Shown piece by piece: positions 52,901 to 60,477 of a stretch of 64,000 nucleotides of DNA. Both the position numbers and the translations under genes were made by a program. The notes beneath the pieces are model-generated. The model was not told where the DNA came from. It saw nothing but the letters and a program-made list of their open reading frames with translations, and did no database searches. Each line of letters starts with the position of its first letter. Positions within the stretch are counted from its first letter, which is position 1. The stretch is from Rugosimonospora acidiphila (GTDB lineage Bacteria; Actinomycetota; Actinomycetes; Mycobacteriales; Micromonosporaceae): positions 124,001-188,000 of the forward strand of contig NZ_BAABJQ010000011.1 of assembly GCF_039543385.1 (NCBI RefSeq), given 5' to 3'.

Positions 52901-53938
52901 GGGAACCGCTGGATGGACATCCGGCCGGCGCAGCGTGACTCGTTCGGCACGAAGGTCGAGCTGCGGCTCGGCGATCCGAGCGACTCGGTCATCAGCCGCC
53001 GGTCCGCGGTCAACGTGCCCGAGCGCTCGCCGGGGCACGGCCTCACGCCGGACGGGCTGCACTTCCTGACCGCCCTGCCGCGCATCGACGGGGCGCAGCG
53101 CACCGAGGACCTGGCCGACGCCGTGGCCGAGCTGGTGAAGCTGGCGGCCAGCGACTGGACGGCCTCGCCGGCGCCCCGGGTGCGCCTGCTGCCCGATGAG
53201 CTGCCCTACTCGGCGCTGCCGGCGCCGGGGCCGACCTCCGGTGGCCGGTTGCCGATCGGTGTGGCCGAGGCGGACCTGCAGCCGGTGTACCTGGACTTCG
53301 GCGCGGAGCCGCACGCCCTGCTGTTCGGCGACATCGAGTCCGGCAAGAGCTCGTTCCTGCGCAGCCTCGCCCGCAGCGTCACCGAGAGCTACCAGCCCAG
53401 CCAGGCCCGCGTGATGCTGATCGACTACCGGCGCAGCCTGCTCGGCTGCGTCACCACCGACCACCTCATCGGGTACGGCAGCTCCGTGCAGGTCACCAAC
53501 GACCTGATCCAGCAGGTGGTCGAGGTGATGAAGGAGCGCCTGCCGGGCCCGGACGTCACCCCGGAGCAGCTGCGCAACCGCAGCTGGTGGAAGGGGCCCG
53601 AGCTGTACCTGCTGGTCGACGACTACGACCTGGTGGCCGGCGGGGCGGGCAATCCGCTCTCGCCGCTGCTGGACTACCTTGCCCAGGCCCGGGACATCGG
53701 CCTGCACGTGGTCATCACCCGGCGCATCGGCGGCGCGAGCCGGGCCATGTTCGACCCGGTCATCGCGCGCATCCGCGAGCTGGCCTCGCCGGGCATCATG
53801 ATGTCCGGGCCGAGGGATGAGGGTGCGCTGTTCGGCAACATCAAGCCGCAGCTGCTGCCGCCGGGCCGGGCCTGGCTGATCACCCGTCGGGAGGGCTCCA
53901 GGCTGGTGCAGCTGGCGTGGTCGCCGCCGGCGCAGTGA
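49976..53938 (+). CDS. eccC: Type VII secretion FtsK/SpoIIIE ATPase EccC (fused Ca-Cb)
   Basis: A 1320-residue motor protein with GTG start and an excellent GGAAGGAGA site seven bases upstream. Two membrane helices (~40-85) precede a cytoplasmic stalk and three FtsK-like ATPase domains. Domain 1 has Walker A GATGSGKSE (Lys486) and Walker B LLIIVDEF. Domain 2 has GGPQSGKST (Lys838) and VFLVVDGW. Domain 3 has GDIESGKSS (Lys1124) and LYLLVDDY. In domains 2 and 3 the Walker B Asp is followed by Gly or Asp and not Glu, as is usual for EccC, in which domain 1 is the main hydrolysing site and the last domain binds the substrate signal. The protein is full length and unsplit, unlike the two-gene form of mycobacterial ESX-1. 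Intact, it implies a working motor. Confidence 0.97.
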   Translation: MGLVVVRRPPRRLAPAIPSGEVVLDPPPEIPNAAGKGWGRMLTIMPMAAGAAAMGLMMGVQRGGALSYVAGGMYGVSTLGMIAAQVAGQVGGQSKRDMIDARRQYMRRLSQLRAQVRATIRQQREAVYYRHPDPSALWSTTASGRLWERRRADPDFGVVRIGLGPQEIATPLVPPQTRPVDELEPLCAVALRKFVSTYSVVPDLPVAIALRDFSHVYLRGSDDTVRGLVRSVIAQLTTFHAPDDLLVVLCVSDARRAQWEWAKWLPHALHPTKTDAVGSVRLLAPAITALEAMLDDVLANRPRFNPSARATSGGPHVVVLIDGGATVGSDHLMTDGGVEGVTLIDLSNSPPRLLDESAVVLDIAEDGTITGTTMDGATEVGKADGLANNGAEALVRELAPLRLSATSVSDQSSAITDLGLSQLLELGDPYEFDVAKGWTSRPNRDRLRIPIGVSLDGRPIELDLKESAQEGMGPHGLLVGATGSGKSELLRTLVLALAATHDSEILNFVLVDFKGGATFTKLDRLPHTSAVITNLEEELSLVDRMLGAIQGELMRRQELLRHAGNYASQRDYERARAAGVPLAPLPSLLIIVDEFSELLTARPDFIEMFVQIGRVGRSLGVHLLLASQRLEEGRLRGLETHLSYRIGLRTFSSMDSRAVLGVPDAYELPRSPGNGYIKAGTEGLIRFRAAYVSGVYHGEGQRTKLSGQPADVVRPYTTHYVAAPVTQEPEQAPAEVETVGGDTLLDVLVGRMEGRGTPAHQVWLPPLSDPATLDQLLPALAHTAQRGLTANEASVLGAVHGLVGVIDKPFEQRRDPMWLDLSGGAGNLAVIGGPQSGKSTFLRTLIVSLALTHTPVEAQFYCLDFGGGALTTLRDLPHVGSVATRRDINRVRRTVAELYALVQEREQLFASAGIDSIATYRRAKRAGQLPNDPFGDVFLVVDGWATLRGDFEDLEPVVAELASRGLGFGVHVVASGNRWMDIRPAQRDSFGTKVELRLGDPSDSVISRRSAVNVPERSPGHGLTPDGLHFLTALPRIDGAQRTEDLADAVAELVKLAASDWTASPAPRVRLLPDELPYSALPAPGPTSGGRLPIGVAEADLQPVYLDFGAEPHALLFGDIESGKSSFLRSLARSVTESYQPSQARVMLIDYRRSLLGCVTTDHLIGYGSSVQVTNDLIQQVVEVMKERLPGPDVTPEQLRNRSWWKGPELYLLVDDYDLVAGGAGNPLSPLLDYLAQARDIGLHVVITRRIGGASRAMFDPVIARIRELASPGIMMSGPRDEGALFGNIKPQLLPPGRAWLITRREGSRLVQLAWSPPAQ

Positions 53939-53968
53939 CGGGCGCGGTCCGGGCGTCGCGGCCGCGAT

Positions 53969-53985
53969 GCCGGGCCGATCCCGGC
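53969..53985. terminator. Weak hairpin between converging eccC and Pro-rich gene
   Basis: A 6-bp stem GCCGGG/CCCGGC with a 5-base loop lies in the 66-base convergent gap. A 12-base palindrome, tcgcggccgcga, sits just upstream. No T tract is visible, so terminator function is a guess. Confidence 0.35.
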
Positions 53986-54004
53986 GGTGGGCTCGTGGCC
54001 AGAC

Positions 54005-55387
54005 CTACCGCCGGGCGGGACCGCCCTGCTGCCGCTCCACACCGGTCGGGCTGATCCACACGTACCGGTCGGCCCCGCCGCCGATCAGCGCCAGCATCTC
54101 GTCCTCCATCTGCTGGAGCAGCTGGGTGCTCTCGCCGGTCAGCCGCAGCGCGGTCGCGGCCAGCGTCGCCTCGCCGAACGCCAGCCGCTGCATCATCACC
54201 AGCTGACCCTCCTGCAGCGCCGGCACGCCCCGCTCGTCGAGCTGGCGCAGCACGGTCAGCTGCGTCTGCCACGGGCCGAGGTCAACGCTCGCCGACGGGC
54301 CGGCCGTGCCCAGGTCGTAGACGACCAGCACCGGTTGCTGCGCCGTGCCCTCGGTCGACACCGGCCGCTCGCCGTGCAGCACGGACACCCGATCGGGCCG
54401 ACCCGTGGCCCGCTCGCCGAAGCCGTGCCAGGCGCCCGGGTCGCCGGTCAGCACCACCGCGTTGGCGCCGAAGGCGAGCGCCCGGAACACGACCAGCTGG
54501 GCGGCCCAGGCGCCACCGACCATGGTGACCCGGGTCGGCTCCGGCCGGAAGAAGCGCACCGGCACCGGCCGCTGGTCGACGTCCGCGCCCAGGATCAATC
54601 CGGTACCGGGGGAGGAGACTCCGATCATCTCCAGGGCGCGCAGCGTGGCCGAGTGCCAGCCGATGCGCAGCCGGGGCATTCGGCCGGCCAGGACCGGCCG
54701 GTCGTCGTCGGTGCGTCTCCCGCCGTAGACGGTGCCGTGGTGGGGGCCGTCCGGGGCCGGTGCCGTGGCGGCCGCCGCGGGCTGGGGGGCGCCGAGCACC
54801 GTGGCACCGCCGGTGGCCAGGGCTGTGGCGCCGGCCGTCGCCACGGCGCGCTGCGCCGCTCGGCTGGCCGGGCTCATCAGCCCCACGGGTTCGCCGGGGG
54901 TACCGGCGGGGTGCGCGAGCGCCGGCCCGGGCCGCGGCGCGGGCATGGCCGGCACAGTGCCCGGCATCGGAACCCCTGGCATGGGGCCCGGCGCGGGTGC
55001 GGCCGGCATGGGCACGCCCGACCTGGGTGCGGCCGGCAGCGGGGCCGGCGGGGGCATGGCGGCCCCGTATGCGCCGGGCGGATACGGGTTGTACCCCGGC
55101 CTGCCGACCGTCGGCGGCGCCACCGGCCTGGACGGCGCCACCTGCGCCCGCGGATCGTACGGCGACGGGGGAAGTTGCGGGGGCGGGGCCGGCTGCCTTG
55201 GCGCGGTTGGCTGCCCCGGTGCGGTCGGTGGCGGCATCGGCGCGGGCGGCATTGGCACCGCCGCCGCCCCGCTGTAATGCTGGGGCTCGCCGGGCGGCGG
55301 CGGGGGAGGCGGGGTGCCGTACTGGTGCGCACCGATCACGCCCGGCTGCCTGCCGTACCGGGTTTCCTCGTCCTCCGGCCGGGTCAT
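54005..55387 (-). CDS. Pro-rich type VII secretion-associated protein, EccE-linked
   Basis: A 460-residue protein whose ATG overlaps the eccE stop codon (ATGA), which fixes the start and implies translational coupling. The first ~220 residues are low-complexity Pro/Ala/Gly (PPPPPPPGEP, MPAAPAPGPMPG), with a hydrophobic Ala-rich stretch near 225-250. The C-terminal ~200 residues are a folded domain with GLILGADVDQRPVPV, RFFRPEPTRVTMVGG, LGPWQTQLTVL and GGGADRYVWISP. The order suggests a degenerate EccC-like P-loop fold with VGGAWAAQL where the Walker A loop would be, but this is inference. I recall similar proteins beside eccE in other actinobacteria. No catalytic motif is seen; a regulatory or complex-assembly role is plausible. 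Confidence 0.82.
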   Translation of the reverse strand: MTRPEDEETRYGRQPGVIGAHQYGTPPPPPPPGEPQHYSGAAAVPMPPAPMPPPTAPGQPTAPRQPAPPPQLPPSPYDPRAQVAPSRPVAPPTVGRPGYNPYPPGAYGAAMPPPAPLPAAPRSGVPMPAAPAPGPMPGVPMPGTVPAMPAPRPGPALAHPAGTPGEPVGLMSPASRAAQRAVATAGATALATGGATVLGAPQPAAAATAPAPDGPHHGTVYGGRRTDDDRPVLAGRMPRLRIGWHSATLRALEMIGVSSPGTGLILGADVDQRPVPVRFFRPEPTRVTMVGGAWAAQLVVFRALAFGANAVVLTGDPGAWHGFGERATGRPDRVSVLHGERPVSTEGTAQQPVLVVYDLGTAGPSASVDLGPWQTQLTVLRQLDERGVPALQEGQLVMMQRLAFGEATLAATALRLTGESTQLLQQMEDEMLALIGGGADRYVWISPTGVERQQGGPARR

Positions 55388-56619
55388 CGCGGGCCACCTC
55401 CGGTCGGGGCGGTCGCGTACGCGGCCGGCCCCTGCTCGCCGTCGAGTTCGAACAGGTGCGCGTGGGCGAGGCCGGCGCCCCGGATGACCTCCTGGCACAC
55501 CGAGGCGAGCTGCTCGGGCGGCGCGGCCACCCGGGTCAGGCAACGGATGTCGACGCCGTCCGGCTGCGGGGCGAGGACCAGCGACACGCTGCTCAACGCG
55601 GCGGGTACGGTGGCCACCCAGTCCAGCAGGGCGGTGGCCTCCGCGACCGAGGGCCAGTCCCGCAGCCAGTAGCTGCGGTGGGCCAGCCGGCCCGAATACC
55701 AGACGCTCCAGTCCTCGCGCGGCTGCACCGGCGCCCCGGCGTCCGGCGGGGTGAGGTCGCAGGAGCGGGCCAGCGCGTCGAGCAGGGCCCCGCGATCCAG
55801 CGGTGCGGCGGCGACGCCCTCCCGGCGCAGCGCCTTGACCAGCCGGCGCAGCAGCGCGGCCACCACGGCGGGCGCCTTCTCGGACTGCTCCGGCAGGTCG
55901 GCGCCGACCTCGGCGAGGGCCCGCGCGTCCAGCCGGACGGTGAACCAGGTGGCCCGGTCGACCGGCACCGCCACCGGACCGTAGCGGTGCAGCAGCTCAC
56001 GGTAGGACTGGCCGGAGGCGTCCTGATGGGACGGGGCCGGCACGGTGTGGGTGAGCACCTGCAGCACGGCACCCGGCTGCTCCGCCTCGGCCAGCGCGGA
56101 GACCAGCGTGTCCAGCGGCAGCGGAGGGCGCGCATCGTCGCGCAGCGGCGCGCTCGGCGACACGATGGCCGCCGCATACCACCCGGCGTCGTCGCGGGCC
56201 ACCCCGATCTGCGAGCCGTCCTGGGTGGCCACGTCCTCCACCATCAGGCCGGGCGCCAGCCACTGCAGGGCGGCCAGCCGGGCGTCCTCCGGCAGGGCGA
56301 CCGGCCGGGCTCCGCGCCGGCGCTGGAAGTGCCAGTTGAGCACCCGGCGCTCCAGCCACCACCGGCCCCGCTGGCGGCCCAGCGTCACGAACAGCACCAG
56401 CACGCCCAGCACCACGCACGCGACCAGCACCACCAGGTCACGGCCGAACGCGACCACGATAGCCACGATGGCGGCCTCGGCCAGCAACAGCCGCAGCACG
56501 TGTACCGAGCCGAGGTGGCCCGGCCGGCGGCGGGGCAGCAGAGTCGCCGGCCCCGGATGCTTCGGCGCGTCGGCGCCAACCCGGGCGGTGGCCCGGATGT
56601 GTAACGGCGATCCCGTCAT
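55384..56619 (-). CDS. eccE: Type VII secretion membrane protein EccE
   Basis: A 411-residue protein with two adjacent N-terminal membrane helices (~42-80) and a cytoplasmic/peripheral domain containing LQVLTHTVPAPS, GPVAVPVDRATWFTVRLDA and long helical stretches typical of EccE. The ATG at 56619 is used because upstream codons lack family similarity; a GGAGAGG site lies 11-12 bases before it, a little far. It forms an operon with the downstream Pro-rich gene through an ATGA overlap. With EccB, EccC and EccD it completes the membrane core, so nothing essential except EccA, which many systems lack, is missing. Confidence 0.9.
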   Translation of the reverse strand: MTGSPLHIRATARVGADAPKHPGPATLLPRRRPGHLGSVHVLRLLLAEAAIVAIVVAFGRDLVVLVACVVLGVLVLFVTLGRQRGRWWLERRVLNWHFQRRRGARPVALPEDARLAALQWLAPGLMVEDVATQDGSQIGVARDDAGWYAAAIVSPSAPLRDDARPPLPLDTLVSALAEAEQPGAVLQVLTHTVPAPSHQDASGQSYRELLHRYGPVAVPVDRATWFTVRLDARALAEVGADLPEQSEKAPAVVAALLRRLVKALRREGVAAAPLDRGALLDALARSCDLTPPDAGAPVQPREDWSVWYSGRLAHRSYWLRDWPSVAEATALLDWVATVPAALSSVSLVLAPQPDGVDIRCLTRVAAPPEQLASVCQEVIRGAGLAHAHLFELDGEQGPAAYATAPTGGGPR

Positions 56620-56790
56620 TGCGCTGCCGCACCTCTCCGCCGAAGCCCCGTGTCGCCCCGTATTTCGCAACACATCATAGGGAGCGGCGCGAGCGGCGGG
56701 AGTATGGCCACATACGCGACGTCCGACTTGCGATCAACCCTCTATGATGAGTCCGTTTTCCAGGGGAGGATCGGAGCGCGAGGGAACGGT
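56620..56790. promoter_or_regulatory. Divergent region between eccE and the Fn3-protein gene
   Basis: The 171 bases are noticeably less G+C-rich than the genes around them. TATGAT at 56743-56748 is a good -10 match on the plus strand, about 43 bases before the ATG at 56791; a TTGCGA at 56728 is too close to be its -35. A minus-strand promoter for eccE should also lie here but is not evident. Confidence 0.5.
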
Positions 56791-59481
56791 ATGACCGCGA
56801 CTGAGCACATTGGACGATCGCGCAGGGTAGGACCGTACATCACTGTCGGTACAGTTCTCGTGGTTTTGGCAGCGGCATGTGTCACCCTGTTCGGGCTTGG
56901 CGCGTTCGACCGCGCCGTGGCCACGTACGACCCGACCGCCTGGCTGTTCAGCCAGTCGAAGGGCGAGCTGGGTCGAGTCAACGGTGACACGGCACGGGTG
57001 GACACCAGAGTCAAGGTGCAGGGCACGATCGGCCATAAGGTCGAGGTGAGCCAGACCGACCAGTACCTCATCGTGCGCGACGATGACACCGGGATGGTCA
57101 GCTCGCTCGACCTGGCCACGCTGCAGATCGCGGCCAGCCTGGCCACGCCGCCGGGCGCCGGGGTGCGGGTGCTCGTACACGGCAAGACCGCGTTCGTGCT
57201 CGACGAGGTACACGGCCAGGTCCGGCAGGTGGACCCGACGACGCTCAAGCCGGTCGGCGCGGTGCTCAACCTGTCGCCCGGCATGGTGGACGGGGGCTTC
57301 GACAGCGACGGAAAGCTGTGGCTCGCGCTGACCACCCAGGGCACTGTGGTCTCGTTGACGCCCGGTGCCAAGGCGGGCGACCCCCCGACGGTGCAGACTC
57401 AGTCGGTCGCGCAGCCCGGCCACGACCTGCAGCTCTCGGTGCTGGACAAGGGCGCGGCGGTGCTCGACGAGACCGCCGACCAGTTGGTGACGGTGCGTGG
57501 CAATCAGATCACGAGGACCGCGCTGAACCTGACCGGGCCCGGCTTCCTCGCCTCGCAGGACGGCGGCGGCAGCGTGGCGGTGACCGTGCCCGGCAGCCGT
57601 CAGGTGGACGGCGTGACGCCGCCGACCGTGTCGCAGTTCTCCGTGCCCGGCAACGGCAACACCCTGAGCCCCGCGGTGTCCTTCGCCGGCTGGTACTACG
57701 TGCCCGACAAGTCGGCCAACCTGGTCTACGTGCTCGACCAGACCGGCGCGCTGACCAACAAGATCCAGTTCCCGGCCGGCTCCGGCGACCTGCAACTGCA
57801 GATCCAGGGCGACCACCTCTACATCAACGCGCCGAGCGGCGGGACCGCGGTCGTGGTCGACAAGTCGCACAAGGCTTCGACCGTCAACAAGTACCCCGGC
57901 GGCGTGCTGGGTGCCCCGCCGCCGCTGGCGCCGCCGACCGTCACGCCCACGAAGGGTGCGCCGTCGTCCGGGCACTCGTCGAGCAAGTCTCACCAGCCCG
58001 GCTCGTCCGGCCACTCCAACTCGTCCAACCCCGGGTCCGACCAGGGTTCGTCGTCGTCGCCGCAGCCGCCGCAGGCCGGGCCGCCCGGCGCGCCGACCAG
58101 TGTGGTCGCGTCGGCCGGCAACGCCTCGGCGCGGCTGAGCTGGGGAGCGGCGCCGTCGGACGGTTCGCCGATCCAGAAGTACGTCGTGAGCGGTGGCGGC
58201 CAGAACCTCACGTTCGGCGCCGACCAGCGCGCGGCGAGCATTTCCAACCTGACCAACGGCCAGACGTACACGTTCAGCGTGTACGCGGTCAACGCCAAGG
58301 GCAACGGCCCCACGGCCCAGTCCAACCCGGTCGTGCCCACCAACGAGGTGCCGTCGCCGCCGACGAGCGTGGCAGCGGAGGCGAAGTCCGACGGTAGCGT
58401 GTCGGTGAGCTGGCCGGCCGGTAACGGGCAGGGCCACAAGGTGGCCAGCTACCAGGTGACCGCCAACGGGCCGGGCGGCCCGGCGCAGACCTGGCAGGTC
58501 GACGGCACGAAGACCAGCCTCACCACGCCGGCCGGCGCGCTGAGCTACGGCACCCAGTACGCGTTCACGGTCAGCACCGTCAACGACGCTGGGGCCAGTT
58601 CCAAGGCGTCGCCGATGTCGCCCTCGGTGGTGCCGTACGGCAAGCCCGACGCGCCCGGGTCCATCACGGTCGCGCCCAACGGGAAGGCGGGTCAGCTCCT
58701 CGTGCGTTGGTCGGCGGCGGCCACCAACGGGCGGGCGCTGACCGGGTACGAGGTGTACTACAACGGCACGAGCAAGACTGTGTCCGGCAGCACCACCAGC
58801 CTCACTTTGACCGGCCTGGGCAACGGCAAGTCGGTGTCGGTGCAGGTGGCGGCGATCAACGACGCCGGCACCAGCGCCAAGGGCCCGGCGAAGGCCGCCG
58901 CGACGATTGCCGCGCCCGCAGTCACCATCGGCACGATCACTCCCGGTTACAACCAGCTCAAGGTGGCCTTCACCGTCAACGACGGGGGTGACACGGCGAC
59001 CTGCAGCGTGAGCCTCAGCAACGGCGGTGGCACCAAGAGCGGCTCCTGCACCAGCCTCACCGTCGCGGGCCTGGCGCCCGGGGTGTCGTACACGGCCACG
59101 GTGAGCGCCAAGAACGTGGCCGGCACCGGCACGAGGAGCAAGTCCGCGAAGACCACGGTGCTGAAAGGGACGGTTACCTGCATCAACCCCCCGGGTGACA
59201 CCTACTGCACCACCATCGGCATCTACAACCATCCGGCGCAGCAGACGCAGTACACCGTCAAGACCTCGCCCAACGGCACCAGGTACCAGGCGTACTGCCA
59301 GATCGCCGGTGGCGTGAACAAGCAGACCAGCAACACCACGACCGTAAATTCCGCGCAGTACAACAAGAACAAGAAGAGCACCAAGTGGGTGAAGATCTCC
59401 ACGAGTGCCGAATACATCCCGTACGCCTGGTTCAACCTGGACGGTGGCGACGACCTCAGCCTGCTGCCGAGCTGCAGCTGA
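56791..59481 (+). CDS. Membrane-anchored propeller / fibronectin type III protein
   Basis: An 896-residue protein. Start: ATG at 56791 with GAGGGAA just upstream; an upstream ATG in the same frame would put unrelated residues before the membrane anchor. Order: cytoplasmic RSRRVGP, membrane helix (~12-37), a beta-propeller-like region (~50-375, with VSSLDLATLQIAASL, VRQVDPTTLKPVGAVLNL-type strands), a Ser/Pro linker (~376-428), four fibronectin type III domains (~429-515, 520-612, 614-705, 706-790), and a C-terminal domain of ~105 residues with four Cys (CINPPGDTYC ... YCQ ... PSC). The Fn3 and Cys parts should be outside the membrane. It heads the operon with moxR, DUF58 and transglutaminase-like genes; a cell-envelope adhesion or scaffold role is likely. 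Confidence 0.88.
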   Translation: MTATEHIGRSRRVGPYITVGTVLVVLAAACVTLFGLGAFDRAVATYDPTAWLFSQSKGELGRVNGDTARVDTRVKVQGTIGHKVEVSQTDQYLIVRDDDTGMVSSLDLATLQIAASLATPPGAGVRVLVHGKTAFVLDEVHGQVRQVDPTTLKPVGAVLNLSPGMVDGGFDSDGKLWLALTTQGTVVSLTPGAKAGDPPTVQTQSVAQPGHDLQLSVLDKGAAVLDETADQLVTVRGNQITRTALNLTGPGFLASQDGGGSVAVTVPGSRQVDGVTPPTVSQFSVPGNGNTLSPAVSFAGWYYVPDKSANLVYVLDQTGALTNKIQFPAGSGDLQLQIQGDHLYINAPSGGTAVVVDKSHKASTVNKYPGGVLGAPPPLAPPTVTPTKGAPSSGHSSSKSHQPGSSGHSNSSNPGSDQGSSSSPQPPQAGPPGAPTSVVASAGNASARLSWGAAPSDGSPIQKYVVSGGGQNLTFGADQRAASISNLTNGQTYTFSVYAVNAKGNGPTAQSNPVVPTNEVPSPPTSVAAEAKSDGSVSVSWPAGNGQGHKVASYQVTANGPGGPAQTWQVDGTKTSLTTPAGALSYGTQYAFTVSTVNDAGASSKASPMSPSVVPYGKPDAPGSITVAPNGKAGQLLVRWSAAATNGRALTGYEVYYNGTSKTVSGSTTSLTLTGLGNGKSVSVQVAAINDAGTSAKGPAKAAATIAAPAVTIGTITPGYNQLKVAFTVNDGGDTATCSVSLSNGGGTKSGSCTSLTVAGLAPGVSYTATVSAKNVAGTGTRSKSAKTTVLKGTVTCINPPGDTYCTTIGIYNHPAQQTQYTVKTSPNGTRYQAYCQIAGGVNKQTSNTTTVNSAQYNKNKKSTKWVKISTSAEYIPYAWFNLDGGDDLSLLPSCS

Positions 59482-59483
59482 CT

Positions 59484-60467
59484 ATGGTCCAACCGATGCA
59501 GCCGCTGTCGCCCGCCGAGGTGCGGTCGTTCGCCAACGCGTTCGACCGCATCGCGGCGGGCGTCAGCTCCGTCGTGTTCGGCAAGGCCGCGGTGGTGCGG
59601 TTGGCGTTGACGGCGTTGTTGGCCGAGGGCCATCTGTTGGTCGAGGATGTGCCGGGGGTTGGTAAGACGACGTTGGCGCGGGCGATCGCGGCGGTGGTGC
59701 AGGGGGCGTGGCGTCGGATCCAGTTCACCCCGGATCTGCTGCCGTCCGACGTGACGGGGGTGACGATCTTCAACCAGGCGACCCGGGGGTTCGAGTTTCA
59801 TCCGGGTCCGGTGTTCGCGAACATCGTGATCGCGGATGAGATCAACCGGGCGTCGCCCAAGACGCAGTCGGCGTTGTTGGAGGTGATGGAGGAGCGGTAT
59901 GTGACGGTTGACGGGGTGCGTCATCCGGTGCCGCGACCGTTTCTGGTGGTGGCCACGCAGAACCCGGTGGAGATGGACGGCACGTACCGCCTGCCGGAGG
60001 CTCAGCTGGACCGGTTCCTGATGAAGCTGTCGGTGGGATATCCGGACGAGGCCGTCGAGGTCGAGGTGGTCCGGGCGGCCCGCGCCGGCCACTCGCCCGA
60101 CCAGCTGCGGGCGCTCACCGACACCGAGATAGTCCGCACCCTGATCGGGCTGACCGCCCGGGTCTACCTGGCCGACCCGCTGTACGCGTACGCCGTCCGG
60201 CTGGCCGCCGCCACCCGCAACCACCCGCACGTACGGGTCGGGGTCAGCCCTCGGGGCGTCATCGCGCTGACCCGGGCCGCCCGCGCCTACGCCTGCACGG
60301 TCGGCCGGGGGTACGTGCTGCCCGAGGACTTCAAGGAACTGCTCGCCCCGGTCTTCGCCCACCGCCTGCTGCTGATGCCGGACGCGCAGATGCGCGGCGC
60401 GACCCCGCATGACGTGCTGAACGACGTGCTCAACACCGTTCCGGTGCCCACCCCGGCGACCGCGTGA
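59484..60467 (+). CDS. moxR: MoxR family AAA+ ATPase
   Basis: A 327-residue AAA+ ATPase of normal MoxR length. Walker A GVPGVGKTT (Lys61), Walker B VIADEINRA, sensor 1 VATQNPVEMDGTYRLPEAQLDRF, and sensor 2 VGVSPRGVIAL are all intact. The ATG at 59484 lies two bases after the Fn3 gene stop, which points to translational coupling; a second ATG at 59496 is possible. MoxR proteins act as chaperone-like ATPases with partner DUF58/VWA-type proteins, which fits the next gene. The central part (~59595-59950) uses TTG for Leu and GTT/CGT codons far more than its flanks. Confidence 0.95.
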   Translation: MVQPMQPLSPAEVRSFANAFDRIAAGVSSVVFGKAAVVRLALTALLAEGHLLVEDVPGVGKTTLARAIAAVVQGAWRRIQFTPDLLPSDVTGVTIFNQATRGFEFHPGPVFANIVIADEINRASPKTQSALLEVMEERYVTVDGVRHPVPRPFLVVATQNPVEMDGTYRLPEAQLDRFLMKLSVGYPDEAVEVEVVRAARAGHSPDQLRALTDTEIVRTLIGLTARVYLADPLYAYAVRLAAATRNHPHVRVGVSPRGVIALTRAARAYACTVGRGYVLPEDFKELLAPVFAHRLLLMPDAQMRGATPHDVLNDVLNTVPVPTPATA

Positions 60468-60477
60468 GGATGACCGC

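Noticed and set aside
49937..53707. Minus-strand open frame of about 1,250 codons opposite eccC
   Set aside because: EccC on the plus strand has three complete ATPase domains and a strong ribosome binding site; the antisense frame is a low-complexity Gln/His/Arg/Val-rich shadow.
56734..59232. Minus-strand open frame of about 830 codons opposite the Fn3 protein
   Set aside because: The plus strand shows a membrane anchor and four Fn3 domains; the antisense product is Arg/Val/His-rich with no motif.
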